Shown here piece after piece: positions 53,245 through 64,000 of a stretch of DNA of 64,000 bases. How positions within the stretch are numbered: position 1 is the first letter of the stretch; each line of letters starts with the position of its first letter. The stretch spans positions 124,001-188,000 of the forward strand of contig VCJN01001541.1 in NCBI GenBank assembly GCA_006384855.1, written 5' to 3'. The notes under the pieces were generated by a model. That model was given only the letters and a program-made list of their open reading frames with translations. It had not been told where the DNA came from and made no database searches. Both the position numbers and the translations under genes were made by a program. The stretch comes from Tetraselmis striata. Its lineage: Eukaryota > Chlorophyta > Chlorodendrophyceae > Chlorodendrales > Chlorodendraceae.

Positions 53245-54436
53245 GTCGCAGGAAAAAGAGAAATGGGATGGTGATGGTAAACTGTCGGCGCTGCACTGCA
53301 TACTGGATCGCCTAACAGACTCTTAGGCATGTATGTGGTCTTATGTACGTGTCCTGGCCTCTAAGTCTCTGTCTAAGACTTGCTGACTCTTGGCCTATGT
53401 TCCTATGACTCCAGTAGCAGTACGTCTCACAGTGCCGTCGGCCCTATTGGCCGGCACTACGCACGCGTGCGAGTTGCTTGGTTACTCGGCGTGACAGAGG
53501 TGTGTGTGTGTGCGTGTGTGTGGTCGATCGACGCGAAATACGTCAAGCACTCCTCACCCTGTGCCGCACGACATGCCTCTCGCAAATGGACTACGAGTGC
53601 CCGCACGCGCGTCTATGCGTACGCGTACGGTATCACGACACGACTCGACGACGACGCGGAGTACCGACTGCTCGCATATGGCAACAAGCAAGCCAGCGCT
53701 GATCAGGAACGTTCGGTACGCTAATCGGTCGGTCGGTCAGTCGACAAGTCCAGGCAGTCGGTACGACGGGTTCACAGGAGGTAAAAGCAAGACGGGCGTC
53801 ACGACGCAAACAACACAGGCGTAACCGCGACTCACCACCGTTGCTTGCTACGCGATATCACTCACAGCTCGACAGCAGGTTGTACTGCCCTTGAAGGACA
53901 GCAATAGACGAGGCACGTGCAGGTGTGATGTGCACAGAGCCGAGGTGTTTGTGGTGTAGTAGCGTGGTTACAAGATGGGTGGGGATGAGACGTTTGGAAA
54001 GCCAAAAAGTGGGCGGGCAGCGCGCCGACAGGATGCTAAAGCATCCCGCGGGTGCGCGAGCCGACTAAGCCCCCAGGCCTTCCCACGCGCTATGTATATT
54101 GGTCTGCACGGGCGCCGTGGTTGGCGGCAGCTAGCCGTTGGTACGGGCCCTAGGTCTGTCGGTGGTTCTAGGTGTGAGAGCTGAGAAACAGACATTTGGT
54201 CGATGCGCCATGGGTGATTGCTTGCTTGGACATCAGACATTCACATACAACGCAGTACTGCAAGTACTAAGATTGATACCCGTATGACAGGCGACGAGTA
54301 TTCGCCGGTATGCCAAGTAAGCAAGTCCCCGTACGCGCGCATGCGTACGCTGAAACGTTGTACGCTGTGACAATTGTCGCAGGAAAAAGAGAAATGGGAT
54401 GGTGATGGTAAACTGTCGGCGCCGCACTGCATACTC
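53245..54436 (+). repeat. Pair of about 60-bp direct repeats 1.13 kb apart
   Basis: 53245-53303 and 54376-54436 share GTCGCAGGAAAAAGAGAAAT and GGGATGGTGATGGTAAACTG followed by TCGGCGC.GCACTGCATACT, with one mismatch. The intervening 1.07 kb has no recognised coding sequence. Confidence 0.75.
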
Positions 54437-54710
54437 CCCCCCACTCAACTCCACATGTGTTGAGTCCAAGACGGAAGTGCGAGGCTGACGACATGAAGAA
54501 AAGATGATAATGACTGATGATTTGAAGATGGCTTGTCGGGTGGCAGCATATTATGCTGCAGCGTCAGCGGCGTAGTGGCGGCGCGCAGTCCGGGCATAGC
54601 CACTCCTCGCCAGGATGTAACCATGGCTCGCAGCGCGAGTTGCTTGACCTGGGCTGATGGGGACACTTACCTTGGAACCGTAACCAAGCCGACAGGAGGC
54701 TGAAATAGTT

Positions 54711-55143
54711 ACCACTTAGTGTGGGAGTGGACAGGCACACCGCGATTGATTTGTCGTCGATTCTTGATTGCCAAGGGGGCCAGATTTATTCGGGCGGTGG
54801 GTGCGCAGGGCATCAGCGGCGCCGGGGCGCTGCGCGGAATTGCTAGGCAGCATAACTTTGATCGATTACATTTACAAGCTATCTATACGGAAATTCAGCT
54901 AGTAGTGCATGGTCATTGTGTTATCCACTACCACTTAGTGTGGGAGTGGACAGGCACACCGCGATTGATTTGTCGTCGATTCTTGATTGCCAAGGGGGCT
55001 AGATTTATTCGGGCGGTGGGTGCGCAGGGCATCAGCGGCGCCGGGGCGCTGCGCGGAATTGCTGGGCAGCATAACTTTGATCGATTACATGTACAAGCTA
55101 TCTATACGGAAATTCAGCTAGTAGTGCATGGTCATTGTGTTAT
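54711..55143 (+). repeat. 219-bp tandem duplication, two copies, frame-preserving
   Basis: Copies start at 54711 and 54930 with ACCACTTAGTGTGGGAGTGG and differ at a few positions only. The unit is 73 codons long and open in the plus-strand frame of 54719-55177, so a 73-residue block (with GAQGISGAGALRGIA) repeats twice. I do not recognise the peptide. Confidence 0.85.
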
Positions 55144-55521
55144 ATGTGCACCACACATGTTGCCCCACATCTTGTGAGGACATGCCAAACTTGGATAAGT
55201 GTTGGTCTGTCACTATGTCCGGATCAGCATCGATCATAGAAGCAACACAGTTTCTCCCCGATGTGCTTCAGCGCGACGGGGAAGGCGTCATGTCCCTTGC
55301 GGATACCCGCATAGCATAGGACAACGCAATGAATGTCGGCGGCGACGGGCCGCGCGGCGTTGCAGCGGCGGTACGAAGTGGACGTGTTCGGGCGCCGGTG
55401 CTGGTACGCCACCTTTGGTAGAAAGCACTTTCACCGTAAGTTATAAAGCAAGAACTTCTCCGGGGTATAAAAATCCCTACACTCTATCCGTCATCTGCGC
55501 CCGGGCGCGACGCCGGTAAAT

Positions 55522-57641
55522 ATGCTGATCACGAGACAGTCAACCGATAGCAATCCAGAGGCGCCGCTCGCGGTGATGTTCGGAGACATCGTCGACAAAG
55601 GCAAGGCCACGGATGAGGCTACCCGCAGTGCCACTGCGAGCAACGTCATTGCTAAGATCGCTGACGGGTTCGGCCATCGGCCCCGGCTCGAAGATCTCCA
55701 CGTCGTCACCCGCCGCCCGGAGGCCCCGGCGGCGGGTGACACTGCGGAGACCAAGAAGCTGCCAGTGATTACCGGCAACGTCACCGCGAGAGTTTACGCG
55801 GCCGCCACGACCGTGGCACTGTTGATAGATATCGTCGGCCCGGCCGAGTGGGCACGTGACATGCTGGATTGCACCGGCCGCCGGAGCGCGATAACTCAAC
55901 TGGGCGACCCGCATCTAGAGGACGCGGAGCGCCCAATACACAAGGCATGAGTGCACGAAACAGCCCTACGCAGCATCACGAGGCCAAGCTATGGACTCAG
56001 CTCGCACTGGGAATGCTAGCGGCGAACGGGTAGGGGCCGGAGCGCCCGGTCAACTACGACCCTGGCACCGCCCTCGGCACGGTGGCCTAGGTGGCATGGG
56101 ATGTTTACGAATCCGAGGAGGTAGAGGACGTCGTTATCCGGCCGCGCGACGTCGTCCTACTAGCTAGACCACTTTCATCTGCGAGGCGCGTGGAAACCAT
56201 CCAAGGCCTCGAACCGCATGCAACTGGAGTTTCTAGACGCGCAAGCCTGCCTCCGGCTGCAAGACTGCTCCAAAGACGGTCTCTTGGAGGTCCCCTTCGG
56301 CGATCAGTCGAGGGATGCAAGCTACACCCGCCTCACAGACGAGGTGGAGGAGCTCGACCCCAACCGATCACGCGAGCTCAACCAGTGCGCTCTGGTAGGC
56401 AAAGCTATATATGCACCGGCCCTCTGTCTAATTACGCGTCTCTGCCCCCCGCCGAGACGATTGCGGATGCGGTGCGAGCCATCTCTAGCCAGTGGCTTTA
56501 TACTTGACGGGGGTACCCGCTCTCGGCGGCAGCGGCGGCCTCTGCGCGGATCCATAAGGCCGCCGTTGCCGCCGGGTGGTCTCTAGCCGGTTTACATACC
56601 AAACCGGTCACTCCTGAAACCGATCGGACAAGATCGGGTCATCGCAGCGCCGCACTGCGGCAAGCCCGAAGAAGAGTTCGCGGATACGCTGCTCCAACAC
56701 GCACGTCATGAGCATCGTCCGGCCGGAGTCGGCATCCACGCCGTCGTGAAAACGACGCAGAAGCTCGGATGGCACGGCAGCTGGCTTGGCACACAAGCTC
56801 AAGGCCCACATGGACTTCTTTCGAGGAGCACTGCGTCGCCACATGACATGTGAGCAACGACCCGGCGCGGATGCGCCGGTGCGTGGACGCCGCGGCCTGC
56901 CAACGCCGATGGACGACTGGCCCAGAAGCTGAACGTTGAGTTGGCTCCAGCGGCGGCCTCGGCCCCGGGGGCTGCGCAACAGCCGCTTGGCGCTCAGCCC
57001 AGACACCCGGAGGGCGAGGGCCACCCGCTGCAGCCGGATCAGCCGGTAGCGGTGGCAGCCGGAGAGCTGCCGAGAGGCAACCGCTTCTGTCTGCTTGCGC
57101 CGACCGTGATGGACTTGGCAATGTCGATGGGAGGCGGCGGCAGCTCACAGCGTTACCGACCCTGCAACAAATTAGCTCGGCCGTGATGAAGCGCAGCTGG
57201 CGTCGGAGGCCTCCTTCCCGGCGCGGCAGCTCAACGCCTTGGCGTTGCGCTCCGGTGCGTTAGGGCAGGGCGTCGCAGCCAAGCTAAACACCGAAGACAC
57301 CGGCACCCCATCCTCCAAGGTGGAGGAGATGGCGCACCTTCAGGTAGAGGTAGAGGATGTGTTGCGCACGTGGCACTGCAGCACATGGCTCTAGTGACAA
57401 TGCTCAGGGCCAGGCTGCACGCTTTGCATCATCCGGCCAAGGAGACGTTGGAGCAGGAGGGGGTGAAGTGCGATGCCAAATAGGGGTAGCGCGCAACGGA
57501 GGGCCGGGGGCATACAATACGGCGGCGCTGGAGGGCCAACAGCAGGGAGTGGAGGAGCAAGGGGGCGAGGAGGAGGACCCGGAGGAGGAGGAGCATGAGG
57601 AGAGGCACTTGCCCTCCCCAACGGATGGAGATTTGGGCTAA
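55522..57641 (+). other. Cluster of unidentified plus-strand ORFs, possibly a decayed element
   Basis: 55522-55950 (142 codons, MLITRQSTDSNPEAPL) and, in the same frame, 56218-56586 (EVEELDPNRSRELNQCALVG) look protein-like. Pro/Gly-rich ORFs follow, one of them (57357-57641) ending in an acidic EEEDPEEEEHEE stretch. No splice-consistent model or family was found. Confidence 0.3.
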
Positions 57642-58014
57642 CCATCCGCTGGCGGTCAAGGCGGGCATGGGAGGCGGGCGTGGGAAGTAGAAGAGTTGGG
57701 GCCAGTGGGAGTCGGGCACAACATATGCGTGACAAAGGTTTAGACTATATTACGATATGTCAGAGCCTTACTAGGTACTGCTATGCAGTGAGAGGTAGGG
57801 GCGGGGCGGGCGGGCGGGGGGGGGGTTATGGAAATCCCTCGCACTAAGCGAGTTGAGGGGCGGTGCTCCTCACCACATCCACACCACACCGGAGGATGGA
57901 GCACGGGCCGGATGCTCGGGGCTTGGAGCACAGTGTTGTAAGTGGGGCTTTAGCCTCCGAGGAAACAATGCCGGCGGTTGAGACGGGGGGATTAGCAGGG
58001 ACCTAGCAACCTTA

Positions 58015-58110
58015 AGCGGGCTGCACGCTACGCACTAAATTAAATTAGAGGACTTTGATATTCGCGCCGCCGGGCCGTAAGACAGCTTGCATAATGTTGA
58101 GCACAAAAAC
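58015..58110 (+). repeat. Dispersed repeat family D, copy 2
   Basis: It matches 38150-38260 (GGGCTGCACGCTACGC ... CGCCGGGCC ... AAGACAGCT). An AT-rich spacer with little else follows to 58560. Confidence 0.55.
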
Positions 58111-58812
58111 TAAGCATGCGGGAACAAATTCAGCGATACACACAAGCGTCACGTTTAGTGCCGCCCCATTTCACAACGTTGTTTCAGCCACAATAGGGGC
58201 ATTTCAGTGCACGCCATTTACGCGCCACTCGGGCCACATAACGTGCTATGGGGTTGTAAGAAATTTCAAACTTCAAATAACGACTACGGTACGACGCGAC
58301 TCGAGCGTCTTCCTGAAGTTTACTTGCCCAATAATGACTACGATGACCTATTAATAACAGAATAGCATTGCAAGCAGCGCAGAAGAATAATATTATCACA
58401 TGTATCAAATATATTTGACATAGCAAAACTTGTATGTGTATATGTACTCAAAGAGATATGTATGTTTATATGTACAGCATATACAAAAGCATTTATCAAT
58501 ATATACTGCCTTACTATTCTTGTAAATAAATATATCTAATATATGCATACATATATATACATACATGAATTTATACTGCTCCAATTACGACGAGCGACCA
58601 ACACCCATGTTATGGGGCGAGCACGCTTTCAGACTTGCTGGTCGCCACCGGCGGTGGTGCTTATTCGCGGCGCCAAACGAAGCCGCCGCGAGCAGCCTAA
58701 TCACTCGGCGACGGGATTGCCTGGGCGTGCGCGGCGTTCTCCAAAACCAGTTTAGACAACTACCCGCCATCGACTGTTTAACGTAGTAAAAGCGCCACCC
58801 CTCCCCTGCCGC

Positions 58813-59219
58813 ATGGCGGACACCGACGAGGACGGCGGGGCGTGGCCCGTACAGACGGTTTACGACGAGGTCCGCGGTGACGGCCTCGCCGCGAGCCGGC
58901 ACATCCACCGGGGGGAGGCTGTGCTCCGCGTGGCGCCGCTCGTTGCGGTGCCCTGCTCGACCTCGGCGGCGCGCCGATGCGCCACCTGCCTGGCCGCGCT
59001 GGGGTCGACGCCGGGCGGCGCGGCGTCATCGCCGTGCGGCCATTGCGGAGTTGCCGTTCTCTGCGGGCGATGTGCGGCGGTGGGCGCGCGAGGTGCTGCC
59101 CTGCACGGAGACGAGTGCGACGCGTGGGCACTGCTGGCGCGCGGCCTTGGCCCTGCGGGTGAGTGCGGGAGAGAGCCTCACTAGCTAATGGCCCCCTTCC
59201 GGGGGGCAGAGGGGAGGGT

Positions 59220-59251
<32 letters not shown>

Positions 59252-60457
59252 TGAGCAAGCGGCGACACCGCCCACCCACGCATCATCACCTTGTGGCACT
59301 ACTCTACCCCATTCCCCTCTGTGGTGTGCGCAATTAAGGCCTTGGCATGGGTACACCGGACGTTCTGCTGCTGCTGCGGCTTCTGCTCGCCTGCCGCCGG
59401 CATGAGCGGGGGCAGCTGCCACCGGATCACATGGCGGCTGATGCTGATGGAGAGGACATCATAGCAGATAGCTTCGATGCAGTGGGGCAGCTGGTGTCCG
59501 TGGAGGACGTGGCGCTTGTGCCCGCCACGATGGCTGTGCTCATGGAGCAGGCCAAGGCAACCAAGCTGCTGGCGCCGGCGTGGGCGCGGTGCAGCCTGGA
59601 GGCCTGCCTGGAGCTGGCGAGTGCGCTGCAGCTCAATGGCATGGAGATCACGGAGGCGCCAAAGAGGCGGCGGCGCGGCTTGCCAGCGCGGGGGCACTCC
59701 GCCTGGGCACAGGGCGCCACGATCGGCATGGGGCTGTATCCCTCCGCGGTGATTAACCCCCCAACATGGAGCGGAGTCTGCCCAATGAGCGTCCGATGCA
59801 TACAAGTGCATCATCGGAGAAGTGTTCAGAATGTCTCCCCACCCCCCTCCTTCAGGCATTGCTCAACCACTCTTGCGCCCCGAACTGCCGCCTCGACTTC
59901 GGAGACGATGGCTGCCTGACGGTGAGCGACGCATGCGCTGCCACAGTGCTTGCTCTGCGGGTCCCGACGGGGTAATAACAACACCGCGAATATGAACGCA
60001 TCATATCTGCGAAAGGCCAAATGCAGGCGACGCTATAGCAAAGCCATAGCGAGCGTTCCTATAGCCCGCATGCATTCCCAGTACCAGGCTTACATATTGA
60101 GGGTTCCCATAGGTGCGTCCGCATCTTTAGCAATGCAATCATTGATCGATAAACATTTGCCACAATGCATCCCAAGATGGGGACGCATGTGTGTGGGTCC
60201 CACTTCTTGTGCTACTCAGATGCCACGGGCTCCAAAGTAGCGCACCAGAATGGGTGGTTGAATCGCCTTCCCCGGTGTGTCACCGGCAGGTTTCCGCAAC
60301 GGAAGACGTTGGCCCCGGCACGGAGTTGACTATCACCTACATTGACACCCGTGAGCCATGTGCTGCGCGGCGCGCGAAGCTTGCGGAGCGGTATGGATTC
60401 GAATGCAGCTGCCACCGATGCTGCTCAGGTGGCGCCGGGGGTCGGACCCCTGGCTGA
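58813..60457 (+). CDS. SET and MYND domain protein (SMYD-like lysine methyltransferase)
   Basis: Exons 58813-59158, 59339-59748, 59856-59921, 60290-60457 (TGA); phases 1, 0, 0 agree, 329 residues. ATG at 58813 (MADTDEDGGAWP). The SET N-terminal part (EVRGDGLAASRHIHRGEAVL) is interrupted by a MYND zinc finger with RCATC, CGHC, CGRC and HGDEC. SET resumes after a variable helical region with GLYPSA, NHSCAPNCRLDF and VGPGTELTITYID. A post-SET Cys cluster (FECSCHRC) follows, and the protein then stops within about 15 residues. Family members transfer methyl groups from SAM to lysines of histones or other proteins. The long C-terminal TPR-like region of animal SMYD1-3 is absent. The first intron carries a G run at 59233-59250 on the sense strand, an exception to the C-run pattern. 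Confidence 0.9.
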
Positions 60458-61440
60458 CGGCTTTGTGGCAGCTTTCCAACCCCAACGTAAAGCGGCCCTC
60501 ATTTAGTTTGAAATTGGCATTGTCGACACATCAATGGTTCATGGCACTGAGCACGAGCGCTATGCAGAGGGGACGGGGAGTCTATACCTGCGCCGTTTGC
60601 AGTAAGATCACAGTACGTGTTTACTCTGCTTTATTCAGAAAGTTTGCGCTGCGTTTAGGGTATTAAGCTAGGGTATAGCACCCCCGTTGCCGCTGAGGCT
60701 GCCTTCCAATGCATGTTGCCTGTGGGTAGTTATCCTTGTGAGGGCGTGCATGTCCTTTTCTTATTATTGCTTGCACACCTGCTGAGCTTGGCCGACTGGC
60801 ATCCCAATCGCATAATCGTTAACCATGAGGTGCCCTCATGCCATGCCAATACATGGCCAGGCAGTCTGGAAGCGTTAAGTGGTATCGTCCCGCATCATTA
60901 GTGAAAAACCCTATTACCCATGACCTACCCAGATCCCCTTTTTCGCCCCTGCGACAGGAATGTCTGATGGCACCAGGGGAACCCTTGCAGCGTCCGCACG
61001 GCGCGTAATAAGGACTGCATATCCATGCTTATGTCTATCCGTCTTATGGGGATGACTGTTACGCCGGTGCTACGTGGGGTCTGACTCGGGCCTTCGTTGG
61101 ATCCTGGGTAGACCCTAGGGATGGGCAATTACTCGTCAGCCCTTTGGGTCTCGAATGAGGCGATGCTCGAATCGGCTAGGCCTAGCCTGCGATGGCACGT
61201 GGACGGGCGTGTGCGGAGGATTGCACGTGCATGGCCACCGACTGGGTGGTCCTAGCTAGGATCTGCGAATGGCATGCTGAGCACATCTGCCACAGCATAC
61301 CAGGCGGCGCGCAATTCAAATTACTTAACGGACATAGTCAGACAGACCCTAGAGTAAACGAAGTGATAAATGCAAGGTGGAGATACCCGGCAGGAATGGG
61401 CGATTACGGCCTGAGTAGGGAGGAATCCCCACGAGGTGCC
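60458..61440. other. Spacer; partial copy of repeat family C at 61141-61199
   Basis: No gene was recognised. 61141-61199 shares TCTCGAATGAGGCGA and CGAATCGGCTA-type blocks with family C at 16431. Confidence 0.4.
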
Positions 61441-61446
61441 TGCCGC

Positions 61447-61745
61447 ATGCCGCCGGGTATGTTCTAAACAAGCTTATGTGGTTCTCTCCCCGTTTACAAG
61501 CTGCCCCGGGCGGCGCCGTAATGCGCGCTGCTGCGTGCGCCTGTTTACGCGGGGACGACCACCGGCCTCCACGCCAGACGACCGGTCCATCCATGCCGCC
61601 GGGTATGTTATAAATAAAACTAGCTTGTGTGGTTTTCTGCCCTTTACAAACTGCCCCGGGCGGCGCCGTAATGCGCGCTACTGCGTGCGCCTGTTCATGC
61701 GGAGCCGGCCGGGATGACCATCGACCTCCACGGGAGACAACTGGT
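61447..61745 (+). repeat. Tandem duplication, about 146-bp unit, two copies
   Basis: Both copies start ATGCCGCCGGGTATGTT (61447 and 61593) and contain TGCCCCGGGCGGCGCCGTAA and TGCGTGCGCCTGTT. Moderately diverged. Confidence 0.8.
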
Positions 61746-62609
61746 ACATCCACTTTCCTTTTGCTGTGGCACGCTCCATCCAGCGCACCACAGCAAAGTC
61801 GCGGCGATGTTGCCGTGTAGACCGTAGGGTGCCTGGTCTTCCGCCAACATCGTACATGTATTGTGAGAATAGCCTTCCCCCGCCCCCCCTCCTCTTCCCT
61901 TGCGAGGTTCCCAGCAAGGGACTGAAAGGTTGCTGGAAATGTTCCGCATGTGACGGAAATCCTGGTACCTACGGACAAGCTGCTGATTACGCGCCAGCGA
62001 GGGGCGGACGAAGCTCCAGCGCTTCCCCACTCAGCGGAACAAGGATTGAGCCCTTAAGCCAGTACCGACCAACGGTAGCCCTTGGCTGCCCTCCCTTGGG
62101 CATGGCGCAGTCGGTGCTCGCGCTCACTTGGCGGCGGGGCCGGGATGCGCTCCGTTTGGGCGTGCACATGCACGCCAATTGGTGTACATGCGCACGATTG
62201 GCGACTCGACCCTGCGACTGTACCCAAGTCAGCGCCCAGTGGCAAATGGCTCCTGCCATGCTGCAGTACTTCTAATGTGCCCCGCACCGTGGATCACGGC
62301 GCCGTTCGGACAAATGTGACAGAACGACAAGGCGTTCTGTCCGGCCTCCCTGTGACCTTCGTCGTGCCAACTCGTGTACTCCCGACTCCCATGTTATGAG
62401 ACACCGCGTCCGCCGCAACATCGACTACTGGCGTGCAGCTGCGACGAATCGCCGTGGTCTCAACTGGATCCCGGGGGGGTTCGTTTACTGTCTCTAGATG
62501 GGCACGCAACTCCTTCCAGCCATCAGGGTTTGCCAATGCAAGCTGCTACTCCGGCCTAGCTGGAGTTCGCGGATGGCAAGATCGTTCGCTTCCTGGCTGT
62601 TGGAGCATG

Positions 62610-63597
62610 GGAGCGAGGGCACTGCTCGAAATGGGTGTCACGGATGTTCATGGTTCCTAAACCGGGAACAAACAAATGGAGGCTCCCCCTGAATCGCTAC
62701 TTCGAGACTAGAGATCTTCCGTTCGAAGCCCTTTCGCATTTGCTCAATATGGCGCCCCCTGGTGATTACATGTTGCAAATGGACACGCAAGACTGCGCTG
62801 CTGTTGGAAGCACTCCAGGGAACATGGGTTCTTTCAATGTTGATTATTGCGGGACTTTGTACATGCCGGCTGGCGTCCCCGTGGGTTGGTCGCGCTTTAA
62901 CACTACTACTTATGCTCGTTCATACCCGTGCCCTGCTGAGTAACCCGACGGACGTGGATGGGAAGCCGATATCCACACGCCGCTTTGGGTTTCGCATGCT
63001 ACCCTACATGGACAATTTCTTGTTTTTCGCTCGTTGCGCAGCTGGTGTGATTTGCCGGCGTGACTACATCCAACGTAGTCTAACCTCGGCGGCTTTGGTC
63101 TGCTGCGCAACCCCACCAATGGGGGTCTGGAAGCCCACGTAAAACCTGTCCTGGGATAGTAAGTCGATATCACCGGCATCCCAAGGCATCCCTACGTGAC
63201 CCGGTGGAGAAACTGGCCGCCATCGGTCGCGACGCGAAGCGGCGGCATCAGCGCGCTTCTCGCGATTGTCAGTGGCTGCCCGCTAGATAGCGGCTTGGCC
63301 GGTCTTGCACACAAATGCCAATTATTGGTGTACCTCGCTGTCGCTCCGCTCGCTTTTACCCGCAGCAGCTCCACGACGTGCTCAAAACGCGCGACTATTG
63401 GTCCGGCCGTGTCAAACTCACCCGCCAGCTCAAATGCGACCTACAATGGTGGGCGAGCATGCCCGGCCAGCACAATGGTCGGCCCAGCATCCTCATTCCT
63501 CAATTTAGTCTATACCGACTAGTTGCACGTCGATAACTCTTCGTGCCGTTGGGGTGCCGGGTTGACCGACCACCATGAATGTCCGGGCTGCGCCCGT
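62610..63597 (+). pseudogene. DIRS/PAT-type reverse transcriptase-RNase H remnant
   Basis: Pieces in several frames: RMFMVPKPGTNKWRL (RT start), LPFEALSHLLNMAPPGDYML, MPAGVPVGWS (the LPFGWS-like motif), LPYMDNFLFF (the YxDD box with the last Asp changed to Asn), then ARFYPQQLHDVLKTRDYW and RQLKCDLQWWASMPG, the connection that precedes RNase H in DIRS elements, and LHVDNSSCRWGAG at its start. Multiple frame changes and the altered active site indicate a dead copy. It could be related to the RT-less element at 49903. Confidence 0.65.
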
Positions 63598-63603
63598 AGC
63601 CCT

Positions 63604-64000
63604 CACTGCACCTTAAACAACAGCAGCTTAAAAACCCGATGGCAGCTTGGGGGGGAACGGGTACCGGTTGTAAATGAATATAGGTACTTGGGTACGGTCA
63701 TTAAGTCGGATTTAGGTATGCAACACATAGTAGACGACCGGGTTAAGAAGGGTAAACGCGCTATTGAGGCGCTCGATTCGGTATTAGTCGGTGGGCGGGA
63801 CATAATCCCTATTAATGTGCGTGTGTCGGTTTTTAAAACCTGTGTACTGCCGGTTTTAACTTATGGGTGTGAAGTATGGGGCATGGATAGAACTAGCGGC
63901 GCAAATAAATTACAAACTGTACTCAATCAGTGCTTGCGTTGCCTCATTGGGGTAGGTAAAAACTCCCCTGGGGTAGCCACTGCACCGATGATGCGGGAAT
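63604..64000 (+). mobile_element. LINE reverse transcriptase, C-terminal part, running off the window
   Basis: One frame stays open to the window edge and reads NEYRYLGTVIKSDLGM, then IPINVRVSVFKTCVLPVLTY, GCEVWGMDR, LQTVLNQCLRCLIGVG. This is the thumb region of LINE reverse transcriptases (YLGxxI, LLYGxExW, QxxxLR). It begins abruptly inside the DIRS-type RNase H remnant, as expected for a 5'-truncated LINE inserted there (junction about 63590-63650). Confidence 0.65.

Overview
The window is eukaryotic nuclear DNA: intron-rich genes with short exons, GC-rich coding sequence, AT-richer spacers and many dispersed repeats. The SPPP-type (hydroxyproline-rich) extracellular protein, an RRRRLLQ motif, a CHST15-like sulfotransferase, a SET/MYND protein and a split-direct-repeat tyrosine-recombinase retroelement together suggest a green alga, perhaps prasinophyte-like. 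The species cannot be fixed from sequence alone. Stop codons are used normally, so the genetic code looks standard. Gene models were built by hand from reading frames and GT-AG junctions. Almost every junction is phase-consistent, which is the main support for the multi-exon models.

Layout: (1) 400-7640 (+), a large receptor-like gene open at its 5' end: Pro-rich stalk, REJ-like ectodomain, one membrane span, ankyrin repeats. (2) 7800-12540, repeats, including a 283-bp tandem array. (3) 12546-14461 (-), a PHO4-family phosphate transporter with one in-frame TAA. (4) 18424-22791 (-), a four-exon gene, tentatively TSSC4-like, whose second intron holds an inverted-repeat element with poly-C ends. 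(5) 23652-35032 (+), an 18-exon gene, divergent from the previous one, encoding a signal anchor, RCC1 repeats and a CHST15-like sulfotransferase as one polypeptide. (6) 39177-40359 (-), a gamma-glutamylcyclotransferase-like gene. (7) 40470-42260, a LINE remnant. (8) 45321-49105 (-), a 12-exon SIRT2-type sirtuin. (9) 49903-53157, a PAT/Ngaro-like tyrosine-recombinase element with split direct repeats but no reverse transcriptase. (10) 53160-58800, tandem and direct repeats and unidentified ORFs. (11) 58813-60457 (+), a four-exon SET/MYND (SMYD-like) gene. (12) 61440-64000, a decayed DIRS-type RT/RNase H and the start of a LINE that runs off the window.

The most unusual global feature is a set of long C homopolymers on the sense strand of introns, very often starting within a few bases of the 5' splice site (GTGCCCC, GTGCGCCCC, GTCAGCCCC, GTCCCC). 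They appear as C runs in plus-strand genes and G runs in minus-strand genes, so they follow transcription rather than genomic strand. The second highlight is the RCC1-sulfotransferase fusion, which has one N-terminal membrane anchor serving both domains. The genes show no shared pathway. The receptor and the sulfotransferase both point to the secretory pathway and cell surface; the sirtuin and SMYD proteins are protein-modifying enzymes.
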